Of a DNA stretch of 64,000 nucleotides, positions 27,850 through 36,791 are shown piece by piece. The stretch's first letter is position 1. Every line of letters starts with the position of its first letter. Under the pieces are notes generated by a model. The model worked only from the letters and a program-made list of their open reading frames with translations, was not told the origin of the DNA and made no database searches. Position numbers and translations under genes: made by a program. Origin of the DNA: Pseudomonas frederiksbergensis (GTDB lineage Bacteria > Pseudomonadota > Gammaproteobacteria > Pseudomonadales > Pseudomonadaceae); contig NZ_MOBP01000015.1 of NCBI RefSeq assembly GCF_003732665.1, forward strand, positions 186,001 to 250,000. The letters are read 5' to 3'.

Positions 27850-29347
27850 TGCGGTGATCCTTTAAAGCGCGGGTGAACGCGCAAGCACTCTGGGTGAAAC
27901 CGGCTTCGCGAAACAGACTCAGCGACGGCTGGTTGGCGGGCAATACTTGCGCGGTGATGCTTTGCAACTGTGGCCAACGGGCGCGGACGAATGTTTCGCC
28001 ACGCTCCAGCAGCGCCCTGCCCCAACCCAGCCCGAAGTGGCCTTCGAACAAATAAATCGAGACTTCGGCGCTCAACCCGTGCAGGTCGTAGCGCAGCGCT
28101 CCGACCGGACCATCCCCTGCCTCGGCGATCAACAGCAAGCGCTGCTCGTTGTCCAGACTCGCCGCCAGCCAGGCCTGATGCGACGGCCAATCGATAACAC
28201 GACTGTCCAGCGACCCACGTCGCACGACCTCGGCATTGCGCCCGTCGAACAACAAGGGCGCATCGTCGAGCGTCGCCTCGCGCACGGGCAACACCGCCCC
28301 GACCAGCGCCGCCGCCACCCGCTGTGCACCACGGCCATCGACCAACCGACGGGAACGCTCGGCCAGACTCTGGCGCAAGCCCTGATTAGCGGCGACAAAA
28401 CCGATGGCCTGGCGCAGTTGCTCGACACTGACCTGCTCACGCGCCCCGAGATACACATGGGCACCGGAAGTGGCCATGACCTCGCCGTTGGCCTGTTGAT
28501 TGTTCGACACGGCAATGCAAATCGTCGGCAGCCCCATCGCCGCCCGCTCCCAACTGGTGCCGCCACCGGCGCCGACAAACAGGTCGGCCTCGGTCATCAA
28601 GCGATAAAAGTCGCTGACAAAACTGTGCAAACGCCAATTCGGCCGATGGGCCGCCAGGGCTTGCATCGCCTCCCAGGCCGGGTTGTCGGCACCGGCAACG
28701 AAGTCGACTTCCAGCTCATGAAAATCCGCCAGTGCCTGCATCGCATGGTGGGTCTGCATCGCCGCATCGAAGCCGCCGAAGTTCACAAGCACGCGTCTGG
28801 CCTGGGGCTTGATGGCAATGGCCGGGCAGCGGAATTCATCGCGCAGCATGGCGAAACGCGGCCCGAACAAGGTCCGGCAATCGGCCCCGATCAGTCCGAC
28901 ATAGGCTTGGGCCGTGCCCGACAGATTCTGGTTGAGCAGCAGATCGACGCAGTAGGTGCGTGTCGCCAGATCATCCACTGCCGCGATCCGAGGCGCCCAG
29001 CGCCGGGCTGCGCTCTGCCAGTGATGATCGAGGCCGTAGTGGTCGACGATGACCCAGTCGAAGGACGCCTGGTTTTTCAGCAACACATCCAGCGCGGCAA
29101 TGTCCGCCTGCCACGGCAGCATCGATTCGATGGCCTGTTGCGGGTCTTCGTCGGGATAGCGGTCAGGTAGCGCGAAGGTTTCAAAGCCTTCGGCGGCGAG
29201 ACTGGCAAGCCGATGGCCCGGCAACTCGCGACAGGCAAACGCGACATGTACGCCCTGCTTGCGCAAGGTCCGGGCCAGGGGTAGCAAACGGGCGATGTGG
29301 CCGCTGCCGATGGTCGGCGAGGCGTCGGAACGAATCAGCATCCTCAT
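27842..29347 (-). CDS. pseG: PseG hydrolase fused to a GNAT acetyltransferase (PseG-PseH)
   Basis: The 501-residue protein joins two pathway steps. Residues 1-about 335 are the PseG UDP-sugar hydrolase (GT-B fold; MRMLIRSDASPTIGSGHIARLLPLA start, GAGGGTSWERAAMGLPTICIAVSNNQQ nucleotide-binding segment). Residues about 345-500 are a GNAT fold (VREATLDDAPLLFDGRN; LGWGRALLERGE acetyl-CoA loop) that matches PseH, the N4-acetyltransferase acting just before PseG. No separate pseH gene is seen. The start overlaps pseF by 4 bp. Fusions of this type occur in other bacteria. Confidence 0.9.
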   Translation of the reverse strand: MRMLIRSDASPTIGSGHIARLLPLARTLRKQGVHVAFACRELPGHRLASLAAEGFETFALPDRYPDEDPQQAIESMLPWQADIAALDVLLKNQASFDWVIVDHYGLDHHWQSAARRWAPRIAAVDDLATRTYCVDLLLNQNLSGTAQAYVGLIGADCRTLFGPRFAMLRDEFRCPAIAIKPQARRVLVNFGGFDAAMQTHHAMQALADFHELEVDFVAGADNPAWEAMQALAAHRPNWRLHSFVSDFYRLMTEADLFVGAGGGTSWERAAMGLPTICIAVSNNQQANGEVMATSGAHVYLGAREQVSVEQLRQAIGFVAANQGLRQSLAERSRRLVDGRGAQRVAAALVGAVLPVREATLDDAPLLFDGRNAEVVRRGSLDSRVIDWPSHQAWLAASLDNEQRLLLIAEAGDGPVGALRYDLHGLSAEVSIYLFEGHFGLGWGRALLERGETFVRARWPQLQSITAQVLPANQPSLSLFREAGFTQSACAFTRALKDHRNV

Positions 29348-30045
29348 TGCAATTCACCACCGGCCTTCAACGCGGCGTAGAGGTATTCGGCGCGTTTCCA
29401 GTCTTCGAGTGTATCGATGTCCTGCACCAGGTAGCGCGGCAGGATCACCGGCAGGCTTTGCGGTGAATACAGCACCTCGCCGCGCAACCAGGCATCGCTG
29501 CGGCCCCAGTAGAACTGCCCGGCGTCCTGATAGGCCGGCGGCAGGTCCTGGGAGCGTGTCTCGCGAAACTGTGGGTACAACGCGGTCAACGCGCCTTGAT
29601 CATCCAGGGTCAGGGCACGCTGCACCGGAAAGCCGAAATCGCAGACCGAGAACGCGAAGGATTTGTCCGGATGCTGTTCCAACAGGTTCAACCCCTGTTG
29701 CAGAAACCGGGTTTGCAGCAGCGGCGCCGTGGCATAGAGACAACAGGCGAAATCAACGTCCTGATCCGACATCGCTTGCAGCGCATGAACAATCACCGCC
29801 GCCGTGCCGGTGAAATCATCGGCCAATGCCACCGGCCGCATGAACGGCACTTGCGCACCGCAAGCCCGGGCAAGGTCAGCGATTTCTTCGTCATCGGTGC
29901 TGACCACCACTTGTGCGAACAACCCCGAATCGAGGGCGGTTTTAATCGAACGGGCAATCATCGGCACGCCGTCGAACGGCTTGAGGTTCTTGCGCGGTAT
30001 GCGTTTGCTGCCACCGCGGGCCGGGATGATTGCGACGTTGTTCAA
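29344..30045 (-). CDS. pseF: CMP-pseudaminic acid cytidylyltransferase PseF
   Basis: PseF activates pseudaminic acid with CTP. The 233-residue protein shows the CMP-sialate synthetase pattern: IIPARGGSKRIPRKNLKPF near the N-terminus (residues 6-24), VVSTDDEEIADLA, and the mid-protein ACCLYATAPLL segment. The start overlaps the upstream methylase gene by 4 bp. Confidence 0.94.
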   Translation of the reverse strand: MNNVAIIPARGGSKRIPRKNLKPFDGVPMIARSIKTALDSGLFAQVVVSTDDEEIADLARACGAQVPFMRPVALADDFTGTAAVIVHALQAMSDQDVDFACCLYATAPLLQTRFLQQGLNLLEQHPDKSFAFSVCDFGFPVQRALTLDDQGALTALYPQFRETRSQDLPPAYQDAGQFYWGRSDAWLRGEVLYSPQSLPVILPRYLVQDIDTLEDWKRAEYLYAALKAGGELQ

Positions 30046-30662
30046 GGGCGTTTTTCCAGGAGAAACCAGGTGATGTCATCCACCGGGAATTGCGGATCGC
30101 GGTGGTAACCGAAACCGTAATCCACCAGTTGCAGGTCAGCATACCGATCGAGCATCTCACCGGCAAAATCACGCTTGAACAACTTGCCGCTGTTGCCGCG
30201 ATACGAGACCTCGACCGGCGCTGGGTTGTAGTACTCGGCAATCAGGATGTAACGCTGGCTCAATTCATACAGCTGCGCATAGGCCGCCGAGAGCAACTCC
30301 GGCGCCAAGTGGATCAGCACGCCTTTGCTCAAAGTCAGGTCAAAGCGGCGCTCCCGGGGAAAATCGAACAGCGAGCCGTGCCAGATCTGCGCGATCCCCA
30401 GTGCCTGGGCTTGGGCATGGGCGCTGGCATTGATCTCCACACCGAACAGCTCGCACTGTGGCAATAACTGATGCAACGCCTGCAAATTATTGCCGGCATT
30501 AGTGCCCAGCTCCACCAGGCTTTCAATCCGCCCGGCACGGGTCAACGCCTTGGCAAACAACGCCAGGTTGGCGGCCACCAACGGTTGGCCGACATTGCGA
30601 TCGACGTATTGATTGCCGAAGTCGCCTTGCCAGAATTTTTCCTGCTCACTCAATTCACGCAT
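30042..30662 (-). CDS. pseudaminic acid biosynthesis-associated SAM methyltransferase
   Basis: The 206-residue class I methyltransferase has the SAM-binding motif VELGTNAGNNLQAL and a short Pse-associated N-terminus (EQEKFWQGDFGNQYVDRN). It is closest by eye to the TIGR03587-type family, which is encoded in pse operons and probably methylates pseudaminic acid or an intermediate. Context supports the role; the methylated position is unknown. Confidence 0.85.
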   Translation of the reverse strand: MRELSEQEKFWQGDFGNQYVDRNVGQPLVAANLALFAKALTRAGRIESLVELGTNAGNNLQALHQLLPQCELFGVEINASAHAQAQALGIAQIWHGSLFDFPRERRFDLTLSKGVLIHLAPELLSAAYAQLYELSQRYILIAEYYNPAPVEVSYRGNSGKLFKRDFAGEMLDRYADLQLVDYGFGYHRDPQFPVDDITWFLLEKRP

Positions 30663-30691
30663 TGCACACTCTCATTTAAAACGCTGCACCC

Positions 30692-30856
30692 TGTGGGAGC
30701 GGGCTTGTGTGGCGAGGGGGCTTGCCCCCGTTGGGTCGCGAAGCGGCCCCAAAACCTGCAAACGCGATATATGAGATTCACCGCGTGTAATGATTTTACG
30801 ACTGCTTCGCAGCCGAACGGGGGCAAGCCCCCTCGCCACACAAGCCCGCTCCCACA
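30692..30856. repeat. long 41-bp perfect inverted repeat (REP variant) inside the pse operon
   Basis: The arm at 30692-30732 (TGTGGGAGCGGGCTTGTGTG...) is repeated exactly in inverse at 30816-30856, with an 83-bp spacer that continues the pairing imperfectly. The variant carries a GTGTGGCGAGGGGGCTTGCCCCCG block not present in the other copies. It fills the gap between pseC and the methylase gene. Confidence 0.93.
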
Positions 30857-30872
30857 TTGGGGTCTGCGGCGT

Positions 30873-32030
30873 TTATTCAGTCAGTCGTCGCAATTGCTCG
30901 ACCACATAATCCTGCTGTTCATCACTGAGCAACGGAAACAGCGGCAGGCTGATGGCTTCGGCGTAGTAACGCTCGGCCTGCGGGAAGTCCCCTTCGGCAA
31001 AACCCAAGTCACGGTAGTACGGCTGCAAATGCACCGGAATGTAGTGCAAGTTCACCCCGACACCGGCCGCTCGCAACCCTTCGAACACCTGGCGATGGCT
31101 AAGGCTGATGCGATCCAGCTGCAAGCGCACCACGTACAGATGCCACGCCGACTCGGCCTCGGGCTGAGGGCTGGGCAAGGTCAGTGGCAAATACGCCAGC
31201 AAGCGGTCATACCGCGCCGCCAGTTCACGCCGACGCGCGATGAACTCATCCAGTTTGCCCAGTTGCGACAACCCGAGGGCCGCTTGCAGGTCGGTGATGC
31301 GGTAGTTGAAGCCCAGCTCCACTTGCTCGTAGTACCAGGGGCCGTGGCTGGGTTGGGTCATCTGTGCGGGGTCACGGGTCATGCCGTGGCTGCGCAGGCG
31401 TTGCAGGCGCTCGGCCAGGTCCCGGCGATTGGTCAGCACCATGCCACCTTCGGCGCTGGTAATGATCTTCACCGGATGAAAACTGAATACCGTCATCGCC
31501 GCGAATTCACCGCAGCCCACCGGTCGCCCGGCATAGGAGGCGCCGACCGCGTGAGAGGCGTCCTCAATGATCGTGAAGCCATAACGCTCGGCCAGCTCGG
31601 CGAGCACGCGCATATCGCAGCTCTGCCCGGAGAACGCCACCGCCACCAGCACCTTGGGCAGCGTGCCGTTGTCCTGCGCCGCTTCGAGTTTGGCCTTCAG
31701 GGCATAGGCATCGAGGTTCCAGGTCAGCGGGTCGATATCGACGAGATCCACCTCGGCGCAGCAGTACAGACCGCAATTGGCCGAGGCCAAAAAGGTATTC
31801 GGTGTGGTCCACAAGCGATCACCTGGCCCCAGGCCGGCGGCCAGGCAAGCAATGTGCAACGCCGCCGTGGCGTTACACACCGCCACCGCGAAATCCGCCT
31901 GGCAACGCTCGGCCATGGCCTGTTCGAAACGCTCGATGGTCGGCCCCTGGGTCAGCCAGTCGGATTGCAACACGGCGACGACCGCGTCAATGTCCGCCTG
32001 ATCAAGACTCTGCCGACCGTAGGGAATCAT
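30873..32030 (-). CDS. pseC: UDP-4-amino-4,6-dideoxy-AltNAc transaminase PseC
   Basis: PseC is the PLP aminotransferase of the DegT/DnrJ/EryC1 family for the second step in pseudaminic acid synthesis. The 385-residue protein has the PLP lysine Lys188 in FSFHPVKIITSAEGG, and the family's EDASHAVGASYAGRPVG segment. The start overlaps the pseB end by 4 bp. Confidence 0.95.
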   Translation of the reverse strand: MIPYGRQSLDQADIDAVVAVLQSDWLTQGPTIERFEQAMAERCQADFAVAVCNATAALHIACLAAGLGPGDRLWTTPNTFLASANCGLYCCAEVDLVDIDPLTWNLDAYALKAKLEAAQDNGTLPKVLVAVAFSGQSCDMRVLAELAERYGFTIIEDASHAVGASYAGRPVGCGEFAAMTVFSFHPVKIITSAEGGMVLTNRRDLAERLQRLRSHGMTRDPAQMTQPSHGPWYYEQVELGFNYRITDLQAALGLSQLGKLDEFIARRRELAARYDRLLAYLPLTLPSPQPEAESAWHLYVVRLQLDRISLSHRQVFEGLRAAGVGVNLHYIPVHLQPYYRDLGFAEGDFPQAERYYAEAISLPLFPLLSDEQQDYVVEQLRRLTE

Positions 32031-33028
32031 GCCGGCAACTCCGCGTGCAGATCGGCGATCTGGCCGACCGACAGGTAATGCGGATTGGTGTCGGAGCGGT
32101 ACTCGAAATCTTCGCTGACCGGCTTGCCCTGCTCGCCCAATTTGTCCACGGCAAAATCCACGTCGACGCTGGTGAAACGGATCGATGGCTGGATGGTGTA
32201 GTGATCGGCGAATTCCAGGGTCATGCGCGCATCATCCAGCGGCACCATCAGCTCATGGAGTTTTTCCCCCGGACGAATGCCCACGTGTTTGTGCGGCAAG
32301 TGTTCGGCCATGCCTCGCGCCAGATCGACAATGCGAATCGACGGAATCTTCGGCACGAACACTTCACCGCCGTGCATCCGGGCAAAGCTGTCGAGCACGA
32401 ATTGCACGCCGTGATCGAGGGTGATCCAGAAGCGCGTCATACGCTCGTCGGTGATCGGCAGTTCGGTAGCACCCTCGTTGATCAGCTTGCTGAAGAAAGG
32501 CACCACCGAGCCGCGCGAGCCGGCCACGTTGCCGTAGCGCACCACGGCAAAGCGGGTCTGCTGTTCGCCGGCGATGTTGTTGGCGGCCACGAACAGTTTG
32601 TCCGACAGCAGCTTGGTCGCGCCGTACAGGTTGATCGGGCTGGCCGCCTTGTCGGTGGACAGCGCGACCACTTGCTTGACGCCATTGTCGATGGCGGCGG
32701 CGATGATGTTTTCCGCGCCGTTGACGTTGGTGCGAATGCATTCGGTCGGGTTGTACTCGGCGGCCGGCACTTGCTTAAGGGCCGCGGCATGCACCACGTA
32801 ATCGATGCCGCGCATGGCCTGGCGCAAACGCTCGGCGTCGCGCACATCCCCAAGGAAATAGCGCATGCACGGGGCGTTGAACGTCTGCTGCATCTCGTAC
32901 TGCTTGAGCTCGTCACGGGAGAACACCACCACGCGCTTGGGCTGGTATTGCTCCAGCAAGCGGCGGATGAAGTTGCGCCCGAACGAACCGGTGCCGCCGG
33001 AGATGAATATCGATTTACCGTTGAACAT
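32027..33028 (-). CDS. pseB: UDP-GlcNAc 4,6-dehydratase (inverting) PseB
   Basis: PseB catalyses the first committed step of pseudaminic acid synthesis, 4,6-dehydration with C5 inversion. The 333-residue short-chain dehydrogenase has the NAD(P) motif SGGTGSFG (10-17), VVHAAALKQVPAAEY, and the Y-x-x-x-K-type region YGATKLLSDKLF. It starts 31 bp after the large glycosyltransferase gene. Confidence 0.96.
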   Translation of the reverse strand: MFNGKSIFISGGTGSFGRNFIRRLLEQYQPKRVVVFSRDELKQYEMQQTFNAPCMRYFLGDVRDAERLRQAMRGIDYVVHAAALKQVPAAEYNPTECIRTNVNGAENIIAAAIDNGVKQVVALSTDKAASPINLYGATKLLSDKLFVAANNIAGEQQTRFAVVRYGNVAGSRGSVVPFFSKLINEGATELPITDERMTRFWITLDHGVQFVLDSFARMHGGEVFVPKIPSIRIVDLARGMAEHLPHKHVGIRPGEKLHELMVPLDDARMTLEFADHYTIQPSIRFTSVDVDFAVDKLGEQGKPVSEDFEYRSDTNPHYLSVGQIADLHAELPA

Positions 33029-33059
33029 GCCTAGAGTTCCTTGTGCCTGTCAGCCAGGT

Positions 33060-35978
33060 TTATGCGAGTAGTTGCGCCCAGTTGATCGGCGCGCTTTCAC
33101 CCAGGGCAAAACCCTTGCCGGTCAGTGCCAGGTTGGCGTTGTAAGCCTGGTCCTGGTCGAACGCTGCAGTCCATTTTTCACGCAGGGCGGCGAGAACCTG
33201 CGGCCCCTGTGGCACAACGCCCGAATGCACAACCTGGACCAGCGGCGTCCACACGGTGAGGTAACCGGCCTGACCGGCCTTGAGGCACAGATCGACATCG
33301 CTCAAGCCTTCGGCAAATGTCGCGTCGTCCAGACCGCCCAAAGCGTCGAACAGTTCTTTGCGCACCATCAGGCAGGCCTGGGACACCGCCGAATAGTTCT
33401 GCTCCAGCACCAATCGCTGCATATAGCTGCTGCTGGCGTCATAGCGCTCGCCGACAAACGCCGAGCCGACGCCGCCATTCATGCCCAGGATCAAACCGGC
33501 CTGGGTCACCTTGCCGTCGCGATCCACCAGTTTGGCACCGACGACGCCCACTTCAGGACGCTGGGCATGGTTGAGCAGCGACTCGATCCAGTTCGGGTTG
33601 ACCACTTCACCGTCGACCGCCAGCAGCACCAGATATTCACCTTTCGCTTCCTGACTTGCCGCGTTGTACAGCGCGACGTCGCTCAATGGACGATCAGCGC
33701 ACAGCACGCGCACCTTGGCATGCTGGTATGCGCCAAGCCAATCGTTGACCTCGGCCGACTGGTTCGGGTTGACCGCGATCAGCACTTCGTAGCGGGTGTA
33801 GCGGGTGCGCAGCAGCACACCTTGCAGGCATTGTTGCAGCAGCGCCAGGTCGTCCCCGGCCGGGATGATCACCGACACCAGTGGGCGTTCGGTATGGCGG
33901 TAGTCGATCTGGTAAGTGCCCGGCGTGGCCGAGGTGATTTTGGCCTTGTAGCCACGGTTGCCCAGGTGACGCAGCAGTGCCAGGCGCTCGTGGGCATTTT
34001 CTTCCAGCACCGGCGCCTGGGCGATCAGCAGTGGCTCGTCGAGGTGAGCCAAACCGTTCAGTCCACCCTCCTCGATGATGCGCAGCAACAGGTCAAATTC
34101 CAGGGCCTTGCTGAAATCGGCCTGGTAGCCACCGACTTCGATCAATACGTCTCGACGGATCAGCCAGTGCCGCGCCATCAGGGCCGGCAGGCTTTGCAGC
34201 AGGTCAAGGTTGAAGCCCGGACGGAACACATCCACCAGCGCGCCATTGTCGGTCCGCTGGATTTCATCGGTGGCCACGGCGCGCACGTCGGCGGCGCCCG
34301 ACAGCTCCAGGCTGGCACGCAACAAGCCGCCAGCGGTGAACTCATCGCCGGCCTCGGCCAGCAGCAGCCAGTCGCACGGTGACTGATGGGCGCTCAGGTT
34401 CAGCTTGTCGACGAAGTTGCTCGGGGTGACCCGCACAAAGTGCAGGGTGTTTTGCGCGGTAGTCGCCGCCGGAGCTTCGCCGGTGGTGAAGACCACGACC
34501 TTGAAGGCCTTGCTGTGGCCTTCGAGCAAGCTGTCGAGGCTGATCTGCAATTTGTCGACGTTGTTGTCCAGGTCCAGCAGGAAGATGCCGAACTGCGGAC
34601 CACCGTCATTGGCCGCTAGGTGCCGGGCAATCGACTCGACCTGTTCGGCGTCTGGCTGACGGGGAGCCAGCCACTTGAGCAGGCGACCCGAACGCATCTT
34701 GTCGAACGTCGGGCGGTGATCGTCGGCCGACACCACTTCAATGCGCTCGATCCAGTCACGCATTGATTGCGCGTCTTCGTCCTCGCCGAGCAATTCCAGT
34801 TGCGCTGCCAGACGCTTGTTCACCGTACGGTTGAACGCGTTGGCGTCGTAGGCCTGCCACAAGCGGTCGACCACGCTTTCCGGCGTGTCGTTATTGCGCG
34901 GGGCCAGCAAGTGTTCCTGGCGCGCCCATATCCCCTCCAGCTCTTCGAGTTGCAGACGACCGGCCGGCAGTGTGTGGAGCAGGAATTCGAAGCGGGTCAA
35001 CTGATCGAAAAAGGCCTGGTTATAGAACGGCATCTCAACGTACTGCTGTGGCCCGAAACGACGCTTGGGCTCTTTCAGGTCATTGTTCCAGATGGAACCG
35101 AAAATCAGCTCCGCCGTCAGGGCCCGGCCGGTTTGCAGGCTGTCGATCATCGCATCGAAACTGTCCTGCACGAACGCCTTGCCCTGGGACAGGTCCAGGT
35201 CCTTGATGCCGGTGGGCAACGAGACCAGGAAATCGACGAAGGCCTCACGCTCGGCCACCGACTTGCTGTCGGTGTAGGTCAGCGAGTGATACACCTCGGT
35301 GTTGTGTTCGGAGTTGCCGTAGTTGATCTCACGCACTACGTAAGCGGTGGGCAGGATCCGCGCCTTGGCGCAGGCCAGCATGTAGTAAACGTGGCCGATT
35401 TCCTGCCACTGGAAACTGGTGCCCGGCGGCAACAGCGCGTACCAGGATTTCATCAGCGAGGTGCGGGTCACCGCGTAGAACGGCGGCAGGTACTGACGCA
35501 TGTATTCGACCACGCGATCCTGCGGGCGCTCGGACGAGTAGTCCTCGCACACCTTCTTGTCGCGCCGGTAGTAGCTCACGCTGCCGGCGAGGGTCAGGTA
35601 CATCAGGCAATAGCCGTGGCACATGCCGTAATCGCCGTTGGCTTCAAGGAAGTCCACCGACTCGGCCAGCGCCTCATGCACGATGAAGTCATCGTCGGCG
35701 GCCAGCACCATGTACGGCGTGGTCACTTGTTCCACGCCATAGGCGATCTTGGCCTGGAAGCCACTGTAGGCAAACTGCGGCACATGGCGGTATTCGACGT
35801 CGGGGAGCTCGCCCTGGAAATGCTCGGTGGCGGAATCGAGCACCAGCACCTTGCAAGGCAAGTCGCCGTAATACTTCATTGCCCTGCGCAAAAAAGCCGG
35901 ACGGTTGTGGGAAATCAACACCACCGTCAGCAGCTCATTCAACGGCAACATGTGCTCAGAAACCGACTTGCCTTGCAT
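33060..35978 (-). CDS. large multi-domain glycosyltransferase, putative flagellin glycosyltransferase
   Basis: The 972-residue protein has an N-terminal GT2-like domain (TVVLISHNRPAFLRRAMKYY; about 15-280), a helical linker, and a C-terminal block of about 530 residues. This block holds two further GT2-like units (IFLLDLDNNVDKLQISLDSL; RPLVSVIIPAGDDLALLQQCL). The C-terminal block is paralogous to the middle of the 45372-48962 protein; both contain NHAQRPEVGVVGAKL. The ATG at 35978 has GGAGAGG upstream and is preferred to a GTG at 35990. It probably acts in flagellin glycan assembly, as Fgt proteins do in P. syringae, but the donor sugar is unknown. Confidence 0.85.
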   Translation of the reverse strand: MQGKSVSEHMLPLNELLTVVLISHNRPAFLRRAMKYYGDLPCKVLVLDSATEHFQGELPDVEYRHVPQFAYSGFQAKIAYGVEQVTTPYMVLAADDDFIVHEALAESVDFLEANGDYGMCHGYCLMYLTLAGSVSYYRRDKKVCEDYSSERPQDRVVEYMRQYLPPFYAVTRTSLMKSWYALLPPGTSFQWQEIGHVYYMLACAKARILPTAYVVREINYGNSEHNTEVYHSLTYTDSKSVAEREAFVDFLVSLPTGIKDLDLSQGKAFVQDSFDAMIDSLQTGRALTAELIFGSIWNNDLKEPKRRFGPQQYVEMPFYNQAFFDQLTRFEFLLHTLPAGRLQLEELEGIWARQEHLLAPRNNDTPESVVDRLWQAYDANAFNRTVNKRLAAQLELLGEDEDAQSMRDWIERIEVVSADDHRPTFDKMRSGRLLKWLAPRQPDAEQVESIARHLAANDGGPQFGIFLLDLDNNVDKLQISLDSLLEGHSKAFKVVVFTTGEAPAATTAQNTLHFVRVTPSNFVDKLNLSAHQSPCDWLLLAEAGDEFTAGGLLRASLELSGAADVRAVATDEIQRTDNGALVDVFRPGFNLDLLQSLPALMARHWLIRRDVLIEVGGYQADFSKALEFDLLLRIIEEGGLNGLAHLDEPLLIAQAPVLEENAHERLALLRHLGNRGYKAKITSATPGTYQIDYRHTERPLVSVIIPAGDDLALLQQCLQGVLLRTRYTRYEVLIAVNPNQSAEVNDWLGAYQHAKVRVLCADRPLSDVALYNAASQEAKGEYLVLLAVDGEVVNPNWIESLLNHAQRPEVGVVGAKLVDRDGKVTQAGLILGMNGGVGSAFVGERYDASSSYMQRLVLEQNYSAVSQACLMVRKELFDALGGLDDATFAEGLSDVDLCLKAGQAGYLTVWTPLVQVVHSGVVPQGPQVLAALREKWTAAFDQDQAYNANLALTGKGFALGESAPINWAQLLA

Positions 35979-36032
35979 AACCTCTCCCACGACCGGCGAA
36001 ACGCCTGGTTAACGCTTAATGATGTGCCGAAA

Positions 36033-36791
36033 TTAACGAACGCGACGCAGGTAGCCGTCCGGCGCCACGGTGAGCAGCAGCTTGTTTTGCATCTGCTGAT
36101 CGATCTCGAAATCCTTGTTCTCTTCCAGGTATTTCCACACGGCGGTTTTCGGGTTGTCGCCCGGGCCCCATGGACGGTCCGGGAAGAAATCGGCCGGCAT
36201 GTCTTCAACCACGGTGTCCATCACCACGCAGTAGCTGTCGATGGAAACCAGTGGTGCGTAGAGACGCAGCTCTTCCAGGACGTGGTCGTGGGTGTGGTTG
36301 GAATCGAGCACCAGGATGACTTTCTTGCCCTCGGCCGCCGCGCGGACCTGAGCGGCGATGGCCGGGTCGATGCTCGAACCTTCGATCATCTTGATGCGCT
36401 TGCTCATCGGGTGGCTTTCTATGGCTTCGCGGTTGTGCGGGCGGATGTCCAGGTCGATGCCCAAAACTTCGCCGTGACCTTGCAACTCCAACAGGGACGC
36501 GTAGTAGATGATCGAGCCACCGTGGGCGATACCGCATTCAATCACCAGGTCCGGTTTGACGTTCCAGATGATTTCTTGCATCGCCATCATGTCTTGCGGC
36601 AACTGGATGATCGGACGGCCCATCCACGAGAAATGGTAGCTGTACTTGTGCTTGGCCGATTCGTTGAAGAAATCCCGGGCCAGGCCGGTGAGTTTCTGGT
36701 CATCGCCCTGACGTGCGATTTCTGCCTGGCACTCAGCTTCGAAGGCTTTATTGATGGTGTTGTCGGTCATTTTATAAGTCTCAATAGTCAC
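36033..36791 (-). CDS. CmcI-like (cephalosporin hydroxylase family) SAM-dependent methyltransferase
   Basis: The 252-residue protein has the class I SAM fold with VIECGIAHGGSIIYYASLL and IDLDIRPHNREAIESH, characteristic of the CmcI/rhamnosyl-O-methyltransferase family. Despite the family name, members are sugar and antibiotic O-methyltransferases. Here it is co-translated with the second C-methyltransferase-like gene (ATGA overlap), so it probably O-methylates the island's sugar. The hydroxylase name should not be read literally. Confidence 0.85.
   Translation of the reverse strand: MTIETYKMTDNTINKAFEAECQAEIARQGDDQKLTGLARDFFNESAKHKYSYHFSWMGRPIIQLPQDMMAMQEIIWNVKPDLVIECGIAHGGSIIYYASLLELQGHGEVLGIDLDIRPHNREAIESHPMSKRIKMIEGSSIDPAIAAQVRAAAEGKKVILVLDSNHTHDHVLEELRLYAPLVSIDSYCVVMDTVVEDMPADFFPDRPWGPGDNPKTAVWKYLEENKDFEIDQQMQNKLLLTVAPDGYLRRVR

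Noticed and set aside
36033..36791. Literal cephalosporin hydroxylase
   Set aside because: The protein shows a SAM-binding methyltransferase fold and is in a sugar operon; the family name is historical.
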